A DNA stretch of 5,210 nt, from positions 1 through 5,210 of the forward strand of contig JANMDK010000395.1 of NCBI GenBank assembly GCA_031376265.1, written 5' to 3'. This document shows, piece by piece, positions 1 through 5,210 of this stretch. The first letter of the stretch is position 1. Each line of letters starts with the position of its first letter. The notes beneath the pieces were generated by a model. It was not told the DNA's origin. It saw only the letters and a list, made by a program, of their open reading frames with translations, and made no database searches. Position numbers and translations under genes: made by a program. Origin of the DNA: SZAS-79 sp031376265. Its GTDB lineage: Bacteria > Pseudomonadota > Gammaproteobacteria > Burkholderiales > SG8-39.

Positions 1-5
1 AAAAA

Positions 6-248
6 ATGAAAAAGCAACTGCTCGCATGCCTCGTTGCCGGTGCTGTCGCCGGCACCGCGTTCGCCAAGCTGCCTGCCCCGCCGCCGATGACCGACGCGCA
101 GAAGGCGGAAAAAGCCGACAAGGACAAGGCCGCAGCGGCCAAGGACTCCGAGCTGCTCGCCAAGGCGCAGGACAAGTCCGTCGCGCATTACAAGAAAGCC
201 AAGGGTGTCGCCGACCCCAAGGCCGCCCCCGCGGCGAAGAAGAAATAG
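6..248 (+). CDS. Small exported Lys/Ala-rich protein of unknown function
   Basis: An 80-residue protein I do not recognise by function. Residues 1-20 form a clear Sec signal peptide: a basic MKK start, a hydrophobic Ala/Val/Gly/Leu core, and an A-F-A site that predicts cleavage before Lys21. The mature part is about 60 residues. It opens with a Pro-rich stretch (LPAPPP, 22-27), continues as a highly charged Ala/Lys/Asp segment likely to be helical (about 29-66), and ends in an Ala/Pro/Lys tail finishing in three lysines. It has no mature Cys, no membrane segment and no recognisable catalytic motif, so a soluble periplasmic role is inferred. The ATG lies only 5 nt from the window edge, so its ribosome binding site is not visible; the signal peptide supports this start. 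The stop codon lies 2 nt before sodC, suggesting co-transcription. The gene is probably real, because the signal peptide is convincing. Confidence 0.72.
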   Translation: MKKQLLACLVAGAVAGTAFAKLPAPPPMTDAQKAEKADKDKAAAAKDSELLAKAQDKSVAHYKKAKGVADPKAAPAAKKK

Positions 249-250
249 GG

Positions 251-769
251 ATGCGCAGCCTGCTGCTTTCCGGCGTTGCGATCGCCCTCGTGGCCGGCTG
301 CCAGTCGATGCAGCCCTCCGGCCCCCGCGCCACCGCCAGCCTCGAGCCGACCAAGGGCAGCACCGTGCGCGGCGCTGCGAGCTTCGTGCAGGTGGGCGAC
401 AAAGTGCGCGTCACTGCCAGCGTGAGCGGCTTGCGGCCAAACGGCGAATACGGCTTCCATATCCACGAGGCCGGCGACTGCAGTTCCGGCGACGGCATGA
501 GCACCAAGGGCCACTTCAATCCCTACGGCAAGCCGCATGCGCATGCCGGCACCATGGAGCGCCATGCCGGCGACCTGCCGAGCCTGCGGTCGGATGCCTC
601 GGGCAACGCAAGCGTTACCGCGGACCTCGACGTGATTACGGTTACCGCTGGTCCCGCGAGCGTGGTCGGCCGGGGGCTCATCGTCCATGCGCAGCCGGAC
701 GACTACAAGACGCAGCCCACGGGCAATGCGGGGGCGAGGAGCGCTTGCGCGGTTATTACGGCTGGGTGA
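251..769 (+). CDS. sodC: Lipoprotein Cu/Zn superoxide dismutase (SodC)
   Basis: A 172-residue copper/zinc superoxide dismutase, which converts superoxide to hydrogen peroxide and oxygen outside the cytoplasm. Residues 1-16 are a lipoprotein signal peptide ending in the lipobox LVAGC, so Cys17 is probably lipidated and the enzyme membrane-anchored on the periplasmic side. Expected copper ligands are His70 and His72 (GFHIHE), the bridging His88 (GHFNP) and His146 (LIVHA). Zinc ligands are His88, His96, His105 and Asp108 (RHAGDLP), with spacing identical to the classical eukaryotic enzyme. Cys77 and Cys166 fit the conserved disulfide, and Arg163 (GNAGARSAC) fits the active-site arginine, so the enzyme looks fully functional. 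ATG at 251 is chosen because the signal peptide begins there; the frame is open further upstream but would overlap the preceding gene. The Shine-Dalgarno is weak and the gap to the upstream stop is 2 nt, which fits translational coupling. Confidence 0.95.
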   Translation: MRSLLLSGVAIALVAGCQSMQPSGPRATASLEPTKGSTVRGAASFVQVGDKVRVTASVSGLRPNGEYGFHIHEAGDCSSGDGMSTKGHFNPYGKPHAHAGTMERHAGDLPSLRSDASGNASVTADLDVITVTAGPASVVGRGLIVHAQPDDYKTQPTGNAGARSACAVITAG

Positions 770-780
770 TCCGGTCTAAG

Positions 781-847
781 CGAAAAGGGGCCAGGCTCAA
801 ACCTGACAAGCCTCCGAGACGTCAGGTTTGAGCCTGGCCCCTTTTCG
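781..847. repeat. Perfect 27-bp inverted repeat, REP-like palindromic element
   Basis: The arms at 781-807 and 821-847 are exact reverse complements over 27 bp, separated by a 13-nt loop (808-820). Each arm contains the core GGGGCCAGGCTCAAACCTG or its complement. Inside each arm, CAGG and CCTG flank six bases, so each arm can also fold by itself. Long perfect stems with nested symmetry and an AAAAGGGG outer edge resemble the REP-type intergenic repeats mobilised by REP-associated tyrosine transposases in proteobacteria. Family membership is from general recollection, since no second copy and no transposase lie in this window. Confidence 0.7.
781..847. terminator. Probable bidirectional terminator between sodC and the DUF1330 gene
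   Basis: The hairpin sits between two convergent genes, 11 nt after the sodC stop and 3 nt after the end of the minus-strand DUF1330 gene. The stem is very stable and G+C-rich. Its outer edge is AAAAGGGG on one side and CCCCTTTT on the other, so a short U-run ends the stem on the transcript from either direction. The U-run is only four bases and is inside the stem, so efficiency is uncertain. Termination is inferred from structure and position. Confidence 0.6.
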
Positions 848-850
848 GAA

Positions 851-1138
851 TTAAGCCCCGTCCACCAGCACCAGCCTCGACTTGGCCGCCTTGAGCCGGA
901 TCGCCAGCGCCGGCGCGTACTCCTTCGAATCGTAGAACTTGCGCGCCTGTTCCATCGAGGGAAATTCCACCACCACGAGGCGCGCCGGCTTCCAGTTGCC
1001 TTCCTTGCTGTCTACTGTGCCGCCGCGCACGATGAACTTGCCGCCGTAGGCAGCGACCGCGCCGGGCGTGATCTTCTTGTATTCCTCGTAGGCGGCGGTG
1101 TCGTTGACGTCGACTTCGGCGATCAGGTAAGCGGGCAT
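851..1138 (-). CDS. DUF1330 family protein
   Basis: A 95-residue cytoplasmic protein of the DUF1330 family, small dimeric alpha/beta-barrel-type proteins with no established general function. Family features visible are the opening strand MPAYLIAEVDVND, the helix AAYEEYKK (15-22), GGKFIVRGG (32-40), ARLVVVEFPSMEQARKFYDS (52-71) and EYAPALAIR (73-81). The length is normal for the family. The ATG at 1136-1138 is preceded by a strong AAAGGAG (1146-1152) at good spacing, which fixes the start; the open frame continues far upstream only as an out-of-frame shadow of chrA. It lies 23 nt downstream of chrA on the same strand and is probably the last gene of that transcript. Whether it contributes to chromate handling is unknown. 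Confidence 0.9.
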   Translation of the reverse strand: MPAYLIAEVDVNDTAAYEEYKKITPGAVAAYGGKFIVRGGTVDSKEGNWKPARLVVVEFPSMEQARKFYDSKEYAPALAIRLKAAKSRLVLVDGA

Positions 1139-1161
1139 GTGAGGTCTCCTTTGCTTGGATT

Positions 1162-2559
1162 TTACGCGAGGCCCGACAGGCGCAGCACGAGTCCCGCAAC
1201 GGCTGCCACGCCGATCAGCGGGATGATGCCCACCTTGTAGCGCACCGCCGCCACGAGCGCAGCCGCCGACCCCAGCGCCGAGATCCAGTCGAACCTCCCC
1301 GCGCCGCCAGGGTCGAGCCGGCCGCTCGCGGCCTCGGGCCAGAAGACGTGCCCCGCGAAGAAGACCGCGAGGCTCACGATCACGCCGACGACCGCCGCAG
1401 TGATGCCGGTGAGCGGCGCGGTGAACTTGAGGTCGCCGTGCGTGCTCTCGACCAGCGGCCCGCCGACGAGGATGAAGACGAACGAGGGCAGGAAGGTGAA
1501 CCAGGTGACGACGCTCGCCGCTGCGGCGCCGGCGAGCAGCAGCGCGTCCGGCCCGAAGAGTTCCGCGCGCCACCCGCCCACGAATCCCACGAAAGACACC
1601 ACCATGATGAGCGGCCCCGGCGTGGTCTCGCCGAGCGCGAGCCCGTCGATCATTTGCGTCGCGGTGAGCCACTGGTAGTTCTCGACCGCGCCCTGGTAGA
1701 CGTACGGCAGCACCGCGTACGCGCCGCCGAAGGTGAGCAGCGCCGCCTTGGTGAAGAACCAGCCCATCTGCGAAAGCGTGCCCTGCCAGCCCGAGACGGC
1801 GACGAGCGCGGCCATGGTGACCGCCCACAAGGCCAGCCCGCCGATCGCCCAGGCGAGCGCGCGAGAGTGGCGATAAGTGGCATGCGCCGGCGTCGGCGTG
1901 CCGTCGTCGATGATCGCGGGGCCGTAGCCTTTCTGCGCGGCGCCGTGCCCGCCGCCCATCGCGAACACTTTCGGCGCAAAGCGTCCGCCGATCGCGCCGA
2001 CGATGCCAGCGGCGATGACGATGACCGGGAAGGGCAGCGACAGCGCAAAGATCGCGGCGAATGCCGCAACGCTGATCGCCCAGAGCGCCGGGTGCTTGAG
2101 CGCGCGCTGGCCTATTCGCCAGGCCGCGGCGAGCACGATCGCGACCACCGCGGGCTTGATCCCGTAGAGCAGGCCGGCCACCGCGGGCAGCGTGCCGTAG
2201 GCCATGTAAACGTAGGAAAGCCCGACCAGGATGAAAAGCGAAGGCAGCACGAAGAGGCCGCCGGCGACGATGCCGCCCCAGGTGCGGTGCATCAGCCAGC
2301 CGATGTAGGTGGCGAGCTGCTGCGCCTCCGGGCCGGGCAGCACCATGCAGTAGTTGAGCGCATGCAGGAAGCGCCGCTCGGAGATCCAGCGGCGTCGCTC
2401 GACGAGCTCCTGGTGCATGATCGCAATCTGCCCGGCCGGCCCGCCGAAAGAGATGAAGCCGAGCTTGAGCCAGAACCGGAAGGCTTCGCGGAAGGTGACG
2501 GCGGCGGGAGCGGCGTCAGCCTGCGCGGGAATCACCGTGGTCTGGCTGGAGGCGTCCAA
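1162..2559 (-). CDS. chrA: Chromate efflux transporter ChrA, long two-domain form
   Basis: A 465-residue inner-membrane protein of the chromate ion transporter (CHR) family, which expels chromate from the cytoplasm. It has the duplicated architecture of long-chain ChrA. The first half carries FGGPAGQIA (38-46) and LPGPEAQQLATYIGW (74-88). The second half carries the matching FGGAYAVLPYV (277-287) and LGETTPGPLIMV (309-320). Hydrophobic segments fill both halves, and a polar, His/Gly-containing linker (about 201-234) joins them. The length is near the usual size for the two-domain type and no break is seen. The start is TTG (2557-2559); AGGAGA lies 5 nt upstream and no closer ATG precedes the first conserved segment (FREAFRFWLKLG, 23-34). 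It is probably co-transcribed with the downstream DUF1330 gene. No chrB-type regulator is in the window. CHR proteins are mostly annotated by homology, so the true substrate could be sulfate or another oxyanion. Confidence 0.93.
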   Translation of the reverse strand: MDASSQTTVIPAQADAAPAAVTFREAFRFWLKLGFISFGGPAGQIAIMHQELVERRRWISERRFLHALNYCMVLPGPEAQQLATYIGWLMHRTWGGIVAGGLFVLPSLFILVGLSYVYMAYGTLPAVAGLLYGIKPAVVAIVLAAAWRIGQRALKHPALWAISVAAFAAIFALSLPFPVIVIAAGIVGAIGGRFAPKVFAMGGGHGAAQKGYGPAIIDDGTPTPAHATYRHSRALAWAIGGLALWAVTMAALVAVSGWQGTLSQMGWFFTKAALLTFGGAYAVLPYVYQGAVENYQWLTATQMIDGLALGETTPGPLIMVVSFVGFVGGWRAELFGPDALLLAGAAAASVVTWFTFLPSFVFILVGGPLVESTHGDLKFTAPLTGITAAVVGVIVSLAVFFAGHVFWPEAASGRLDPGGAGRFDWISALGSAAALVAAVRYKVGIIPLIGVAAVAGLVLRLSGLA

Positions 2560-2564
2560 GGCTC

Positions 2565-2570
2565 TCTCCT
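2565..2570 (-). promoter_or_regulatory. Ribosome binding site supporting the TTG start of chrA
   Basis: On the minus strand AGGAGA is followed by GAGCC and then TTG. A near-consensus Shine-Dalgarno at 5 nt spacing marks this TTG as the initiation codon, since the next in-frame Met (residue 48) lies after the first conserved ChrA motif. Confidence 0.7.
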
Positions 2571-2636
2571 GAATGACCGCAGCGCTTGGACGGGGGCGTC
2601 TTTGAAGGGCGGGGAGTCTGCGGCCCCCGTGGCGCG

Positions 2637-2666
2637 ATGATGCTTGCGGGCGGCGGGTGGTGTCAA
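2637..2666 (-). promoter_or_regulatory. Possible sigma70-type promoter for chrA
   Basis: On the minus strand a perfect TTGACA (2661-2666) is followed after 18 nt by CATCAT (2637-2642), which matches the -10 consensus at four of six positions. Transcription would begin about 70 nt before the chrA start. The -10 is poor and the spacer is very G+C-rich, so this is only a candidate. The A+T-richer stretch at about 2681-2720 could hold an alternative promoter, but I found no well-spaced pair there. Confidence 0.3.
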
Positions 2667-2686
2667 GCTGCCGCGCTGCAGATAGA

Positions 2687-2701
2687 GAAAGTCAGACTTT
2701 C
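2687..2701. repeat. 15-bp palindrome with an adjoining half-site upstream of chrA
   Basis: GAAAGTC-A-GACTTTC is a perfect 7-bp inverted repeat around one base. A further direct copy of ACTTTC follows at once (2702-2707), giving three related hexamers in 21 bp. It lies 21 bp upstream of the candidate chrA -35 in a locally A+T-richer patch. This resembles a transcription factor operator, but no known consensus is recognised. Confidence 0.4.
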
Positions 2702-2744
2702 ACTTTCGAATATTCAATACAGGCGCGGCTCTCCGGGTAGTTGG

Positions 2745-2762
2745 TGTATCGGAATCGATACA
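2745..2762. repeat. 18-bp interrupted palindrome between modC and chrA
   Basis: TGTATCG-GAAT-CGATACA is a perfect 7-bp inverted repeat with a 4-nt centre, 8 nt past the modC stop. The transcript from modC could form a short hairpin, but no U-run follows on that strand, so intrinsic termination is poorly supported. It could be an operator or a weak terminator. It does not match the ModE operator as I remember it. Confidence 0.4.
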
Positions 2763-2770
2763 TTTCCGGT

Positions 2771-3865
2771 CTAGGAGAAGCCTACGCTGTGGCGGTCGAG
2801 CGACACCGCCTTGACCAATGCGAAGACCTCCACGCCCGGCTCGAGCCGCAGGTTTCGGATCGAATGGCGCGTAATGCGCGCGATGATCGACGTGTTGCCG
2901 ACTTTCATCCTCACGTCCGCGCTGGAGCCGCCGTCCTGCCCGATCTCGGCCACCACGCCCGGGAGACAGTTGAGCACGCTGATGTTCTTCGGGCAGTCCA
3001 GGGCAATGGAAACGTCGCGCGCGCGGATGCGAACCCGCACCCGCTCGCCGGCCAGCGCGTCGACGTCGGTAGTCATCAACTCGCCCCCGTCGAACGCGAG
3101 CTTGGCGATGCCCGTGGCGAGGTCTTGCGACACCACGCGTGCATCAATGATGGCCCCGCCCTCGAAGCGCCCGATCTGGCTGCGCAGGTCGAGGCGCGAG
3201 GTCAGCTCCTGGACGCTGCCCATGCCCGTCACCCGTCCATCAGAGATCAGCACCAGCTTGTCCGCCAGCCGGGTCACCTCGTCGATGGCATGGCTCACAT
3301 AGATGATCGGGATCTTCAGCTCTTCCCGAAGGCGCTCGATGTAACGAAGAATCTCGCTCTTGCGCGCCGCGTCGAGCGAGGACAGCGGCTCGTCCATCAG
3401 CAGCAGCCTCGGGCTGACGGCGAGCGCGCGTGCAATGCCGACCCTTTGGCGCTCACCTCCTGACAGCCGGTCGGGTTTCCTGTCGAGAAGGTGGCCTATT
3501 CCGAGCAACTCGATCGCATGCTCGAGGCTGATCGCGCGGGAAGCATTGGCGCGGCGCAGGCCGTATTGGAGGTTGCCCATGACGGAGAGATGCGCAAACA
3601 GGCTGGCCTCCTGGAATACATAGCCCACCGGGCGCTCGTGAGTCGGGAGCCAGCGGTTTTCGTCCTGCCAGACTTCCCCGTCGACGACCAGGCGCCCACC
3701 CGGCGCGCGCTCCAGCCCGGCAATGCAGCGAAGGAGGGTCGTTTTGCCGGAGCCGGAGCGCCCGAACAGCACCGTCACGCCCCTGCCCGGCAGGGCCAGG
3801 TCGACGTCCAGCGTGAATCGGCCCCAGCCCAGCCTGAAGCGGGCCGCGATGCCCTCGGCCGTCAT
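2771..3865 (-). CDS. modC: Molybdate ABC transporter ATP-binding protein (ModC)
   Basis: A 364-residue cytoplasmic ATPase that powers molybdate import through ModB. The nucleotide-binding domain is complete: Walker A GRSGSGKTT (35-43), Q-loop Gln85 (GYVFQE), ABC signature LSGGERQ (134-140), Walker B LLLMDEP (154-160), D-loop SSLD (162-165) and H-loop His192. A C-terminal Mop/TOBE region follows (about 295-362, starting ISVLNCLPGVVAEI). This domain binds molybdate in ModC proteins and separates them from most other importer ATPases. The length is close to the E. coli ModC (about 350). ATG at 3863-3865 is chosen because it overlaps the modB stop as ATGA and has GGAGGG just upstream (3870-3875). 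An in-frame GTG 27 nt earlier is less likely. It is the last gene of the mod operon, followed by a 205-bp gap before the end of this coding block's next gene, chrA. Confidence 0.95.
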   Translation of the reverse strand: MTAEGIAARFRLGWGRFTLDVDLALPGRGVTVLFGRSGSGKTTLLRCIAGLERAPGGRLVVDGEVWQDENRWLPTHERPVGYVFQEASLFAHLSVMGNLQYGLRRANASRAISLEHAIELLGIGHLLDRKPDRLSGGERQRVGIARALAVSPRLLLMDEPLSSLDAARKSEILRYIERLREELKIPIIYVSHAIDEVTRLADKLVLISDGRVTGMGSVQELTSRLDLRSQIGRFEGGAIIDARVVSQDLATGIAKLAFDGGELMTTDVDALAGERVRVRIRARDVSIALDCPKNISVLNCLPGVVAEIGQDGGSSADVRMKVGNTSIIARITRHSIRNLRLEPGVEVFALVKAVSLDRHSVGFS

Positions 3866-4536
3866 CCGACCCTCCGCGCGGCGGGCCGCCACGCGTAGAG
3901 CGCAAGCAGCACTACGAACGAAAACAGCAGCATGACCAGCGAAAGCCGATGTGCCTGCATGAATTCAAGCGCCTCGACATGGTCGTAGACCTGCACGGAC
4001 GCCACGCGTGTCACCCCGGGGACGTTGCCGCCGATCATGAGCACCACGCCAAACTCGCCGACCGTGTGCGCGAAGGTCAGGACGGACGCCGTGATGAAGC
4101 CCGGGAGCGCAAGTGGCACGGCCACCGTGAAGAAGGCGTCCATTGGCGAGGCCCGGAGCGTTGCCGCCACTTCGAGCGGGCGCTCGCCGATCGATTCGAA
4201 GGCCGTCTGCAGGGGTTGCACCATGAAAGGCAGCGAGTAGAACACCGAGGCCACCACCAGCCCCCAGAAGGTGAACGGCAGTGCGGCGATCCCGAGGGAC
4301 TCAGTGAGCCGTCCCACCGGTCCGTGCGGGCCCATGGCGAGGAGCAGGTAGAAGCCGAGGACCGAAGGCGGCAGGACAAGGGGCAGGGCGACGAGGGCGC
4401 CGACCGGCACTTTCCACCAGGACTTCGCGCGCGCGAGACCCCATGCGATCGGTGTCCCGACGAGGAGCAGGATCAGCGTGACGATCCCTGCCAGCCGGAT
4501 CGTCAGCCAGAGCGCTTGCATGTCGGCATCGCTCAA
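3862..4536 (-). CDS. modB: Molybdate ABC transporter permease (ModB)
   Basis: A 224-residue inner-membrane permease of the binding-protein-dependent transport family, forming the molybdate channel as a dimer and coupling to ModC. Hydrophobic segments lie at about 13-33, 46-67, 84-109, 144-170 and 197-216. The EAA-type cytoplasmic loop that contacts the ATPase is at about 122-146, reading EVAATLRASPMDAFF then VAVPLALPG. The length is close to the E. coli ModB (229). The start is taken as TTG at 4534-4536, giving MSDADMQALWLTIRLAG, an N-terminus typical of the family. AAGGGGGG (4541-4548) stands just upstream, overlapping the modA stop. ATG at 4519-4521 is possible but lies too far from that site. 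The gap to modA is 10 nt, and the stop overlaps the modC start, so translation is probably coupled along the operon. Confidence 0.93.
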   Translation of the reverse strand: MSDADMQALWLTIRLAGIVTLILLLVGTPIAWGLARAKSWWKVPVGALVALPLVLPPSVLGFYLLLAMGPHGPVGRLTESLGIAALPFTFWGLVVASVFYSLPFMVQPLQTAFESIGERPLEVAATLRASPMDAFFTVAVPLALPGFITASVLTFAHTVGEFGVVLMIGGNVPGVTRVASVQVYDHVEALEFMQAHRLSLVMLLFSFVVLLALYAWRPAARRVG

Positions 4537-4540
4537 CGCA

Positions 4541-4548
4541 CCCCCCTT
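4541..4548 (-). promoter_or_regulatory. Ribosome binding site supporting the TTG start of modB
   Basis: On the minus strand AAGGGGGG overlaps the last bases of modA (TAA stop) and is followed by TGCG and TTG. Its distance suits the TTG at 4534-4536. For the next ATG, 15 nt further on, it would be too far. Confidence 0.6.
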
Positions 4549-5210
4549 AGCGCTTCGCCGCCTCGCCGGGCAGCCCAAAGCCGTATTTGACCATCGTTGC
4601 GCGAGCCGAAGCGCTGCCCATGTAGGCATCGAACTTCCGCGCCAGCGCATTCCCCGCTGCCCGCTTGGTGACCATGTAACCCTGCTCCAGGGGCTCGTGC
4701 AGCTTGCCGGGGATCAGCCAGTACCCGCCCTTGGTTGCGAGCTCGGCATTTAGGGCGAGCGAGAGGGCAATGATGCCGACCTGGGCATTGCCGCTTTGCA
4801 CATAGTGCGCGGTGTGCGAAACGCTATCGCCATACACGAGCTTTGGCGCCACTTTTTCCCACAGCCCCGAGGCGCGTAGCGCTTCTTCCGCGCGCTTGCC
4901 GTAAGGCGCGTGCCGCGGATTGGCGATTGCGATCCGGGCGATCTTCGGGTCGAGGAGGCTCGCGAGCGTCATCCTGGAAGCATCCATCGTCGCGCTCCAA
5001 AGCACGATCCGGCCGAAAGCATAGGGTCGGACCTCAGAGGCAGCGAACCCATGCTTTGCAAGTTCATGCGGGTAGGCGATATCGGCCGAAAAGTAGAGGT
5101 CGTAAGGCGCGCCTTGCCGGATCTGGGTTTGAAACTTGCCGGACGATCCGTAGACCACTCCGATCGCGTCGCCGGCATTCGAACTCCGAAAACCGGCGAC
5201 GATCTCATCC
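4547..5210 (-). CDS. modA: Molybdate ABC transporter substrate-binding protein (ModA), 5' end missing
   Basis: The C-terminal 220 residues of a periplasmic molybdate-binding protein; the reading frame runs off the right edge. About 40-45 residues, including the signal peptide and the first ligand loop, should lie outside, judging from the E. coli protein (257). Visible family features, numbered from the first full codon, are the oxyanion-loop motif GSSGK (21-25), GAPYDLYFSAD (33-43), NPRHAPYG (97-104), and SVSHTAHYVQSGNAQVGIIALS (129-150, with the family-typical QSGNA). The protein ends in FGLPGEAAKR, a usual ModA finish. The GTG at 5156-5158 is not the start, because conserved sequence (DEIVAGF, about 1-7) continues upstream in the same frame. 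As first gene of modABC it captures molybdate, and possibly tungstate, and delivers it to ModB. No substitution that would disable binding is evident in the visible part. Confidence 0.93.
   Translation of the reverse strand, partial: DEIVAGFRSSNAGDAIGVVYGSSGKFQTQIRQGAPYDLYFSADIAYPHELAKHGFAASEVRPYAFGRIVLWSATMDASRMTLASLLDPKIARIAIANPRHAPYGKRAEEALRASGLWEKVAPKLVYGDSVSHTAHYVQSGNAQVGIIALSLALNAELATKGGYWLIPGKLHEPLEQGYMVTKRAAGNALARKFDAYMGSASARATMVKYGFGLPGEAAKR

Noticed and set aside
26..250. Upstream extension of the sodC reading frame
   Set aside because: The added residues are Arg-rich and out of frame with the small exported protein. They would bury the lipoprotein signal peptide that begins at 251.
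1139..1828. Open frame continuing upstream of the DUF1330 start
   Set aside because: It is an out-of-frame reading of chrA. The ATG at 1136-1138 with AAAGGAG and the family N-terminus define the real start.
1348..2640. A 430-codon open frame on the plus strand opposite chrA
   Set aside because: Its translation is Arg/Glu/Asp/His-rich with no domain, and it lies antisense to a clearly conserved ChrA. Long antisense frames are common in G+C-rich DNA.
2586..2774. A 62-codon plus-strand open frame in the modC-chrA gap
   Set aside because: No convincing ribosome binding site, no domain, and a composition typical of chance translation.
2741..3463. A 240-codon plus-strand open frame opposite modC
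   Set aside because: Low-complexity charged composition with no recognisable motif, and it is antisense to ModC motifs that are complete.
3866..3892. GTG start for modC nine codons upstream
   Set aside because: The ATG at 3863-3865 has the ATGA overlap with modB and a close GGAGGG, whereas the extension adds an Arg/Ala-rich piece outside the conserved domain.
4537..4650. Longer N-terminus for ModB starting at 4650
   Set aside because: The added 38 residues overlap modA and look like out-of-frame translation, while the length from TTG 4536 matches the family.

Overview
The window is G+C-rich proteobacterial DNA. Codon use, a ChrA of the long two-domain type and the style of the encoded proteins suggest a betaproteobacterium (Burkholderiales/Rhodocyclales-like), but there is no rRNA or other strong marker, so this is an inference. 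Coding density is high. I see no tRNA, rRNA, CRISPR array or transposase gene.

Left part (1-770, plus strand): a small exported Lys/Ala-rich protein of unknown function (6-248) is followed after 2 nt by a lipoprotein Cu/Zn superoxide dismutase, sodC (251-769), with its full set of metal ligands. They probably form one transcription unit acting in the periplasm.

Junction (781-847): a perfect 27-bp inverted repeat with a 13-nt loop fills the gap between convergent genes. It looks like a REP-type palindromic repeat that also serves as a bidirectional terminator.

Middle and right part (851-5210, all minus strand). Read in the direction of transcription, the order is modA (5' end outside the window), modB, modC, a 205-bp gap with two short palindromes and a possible promoter, chrA, and a DUF1330 gene. 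modABC encodes a complete molybdate importer: periplasmic binding protein, membrane permease, and ATPase with a C-terminal molybdate-binding (Mop/TOBE) region. The genes are tightly packed: modA to modB is 10 nt, and modB and modC share an ATGA stop/start. chrA encodes a full-length chromate efflux protein, and the DUF1330 protein follows 23 nt later. The block therefore pairs import of one tetrahedral oxyanion (molybdate) with likely export of another (chromate), though the gap suggests two transcription units.

Two genes (chrA and modB) appear to start at TTG, each supported by a well-placed Shine-Dalgarno sequence. The functional calls are conventional families. The least explained items are the large palindrome, the small exported protein and the palindromes upstream of chrA.
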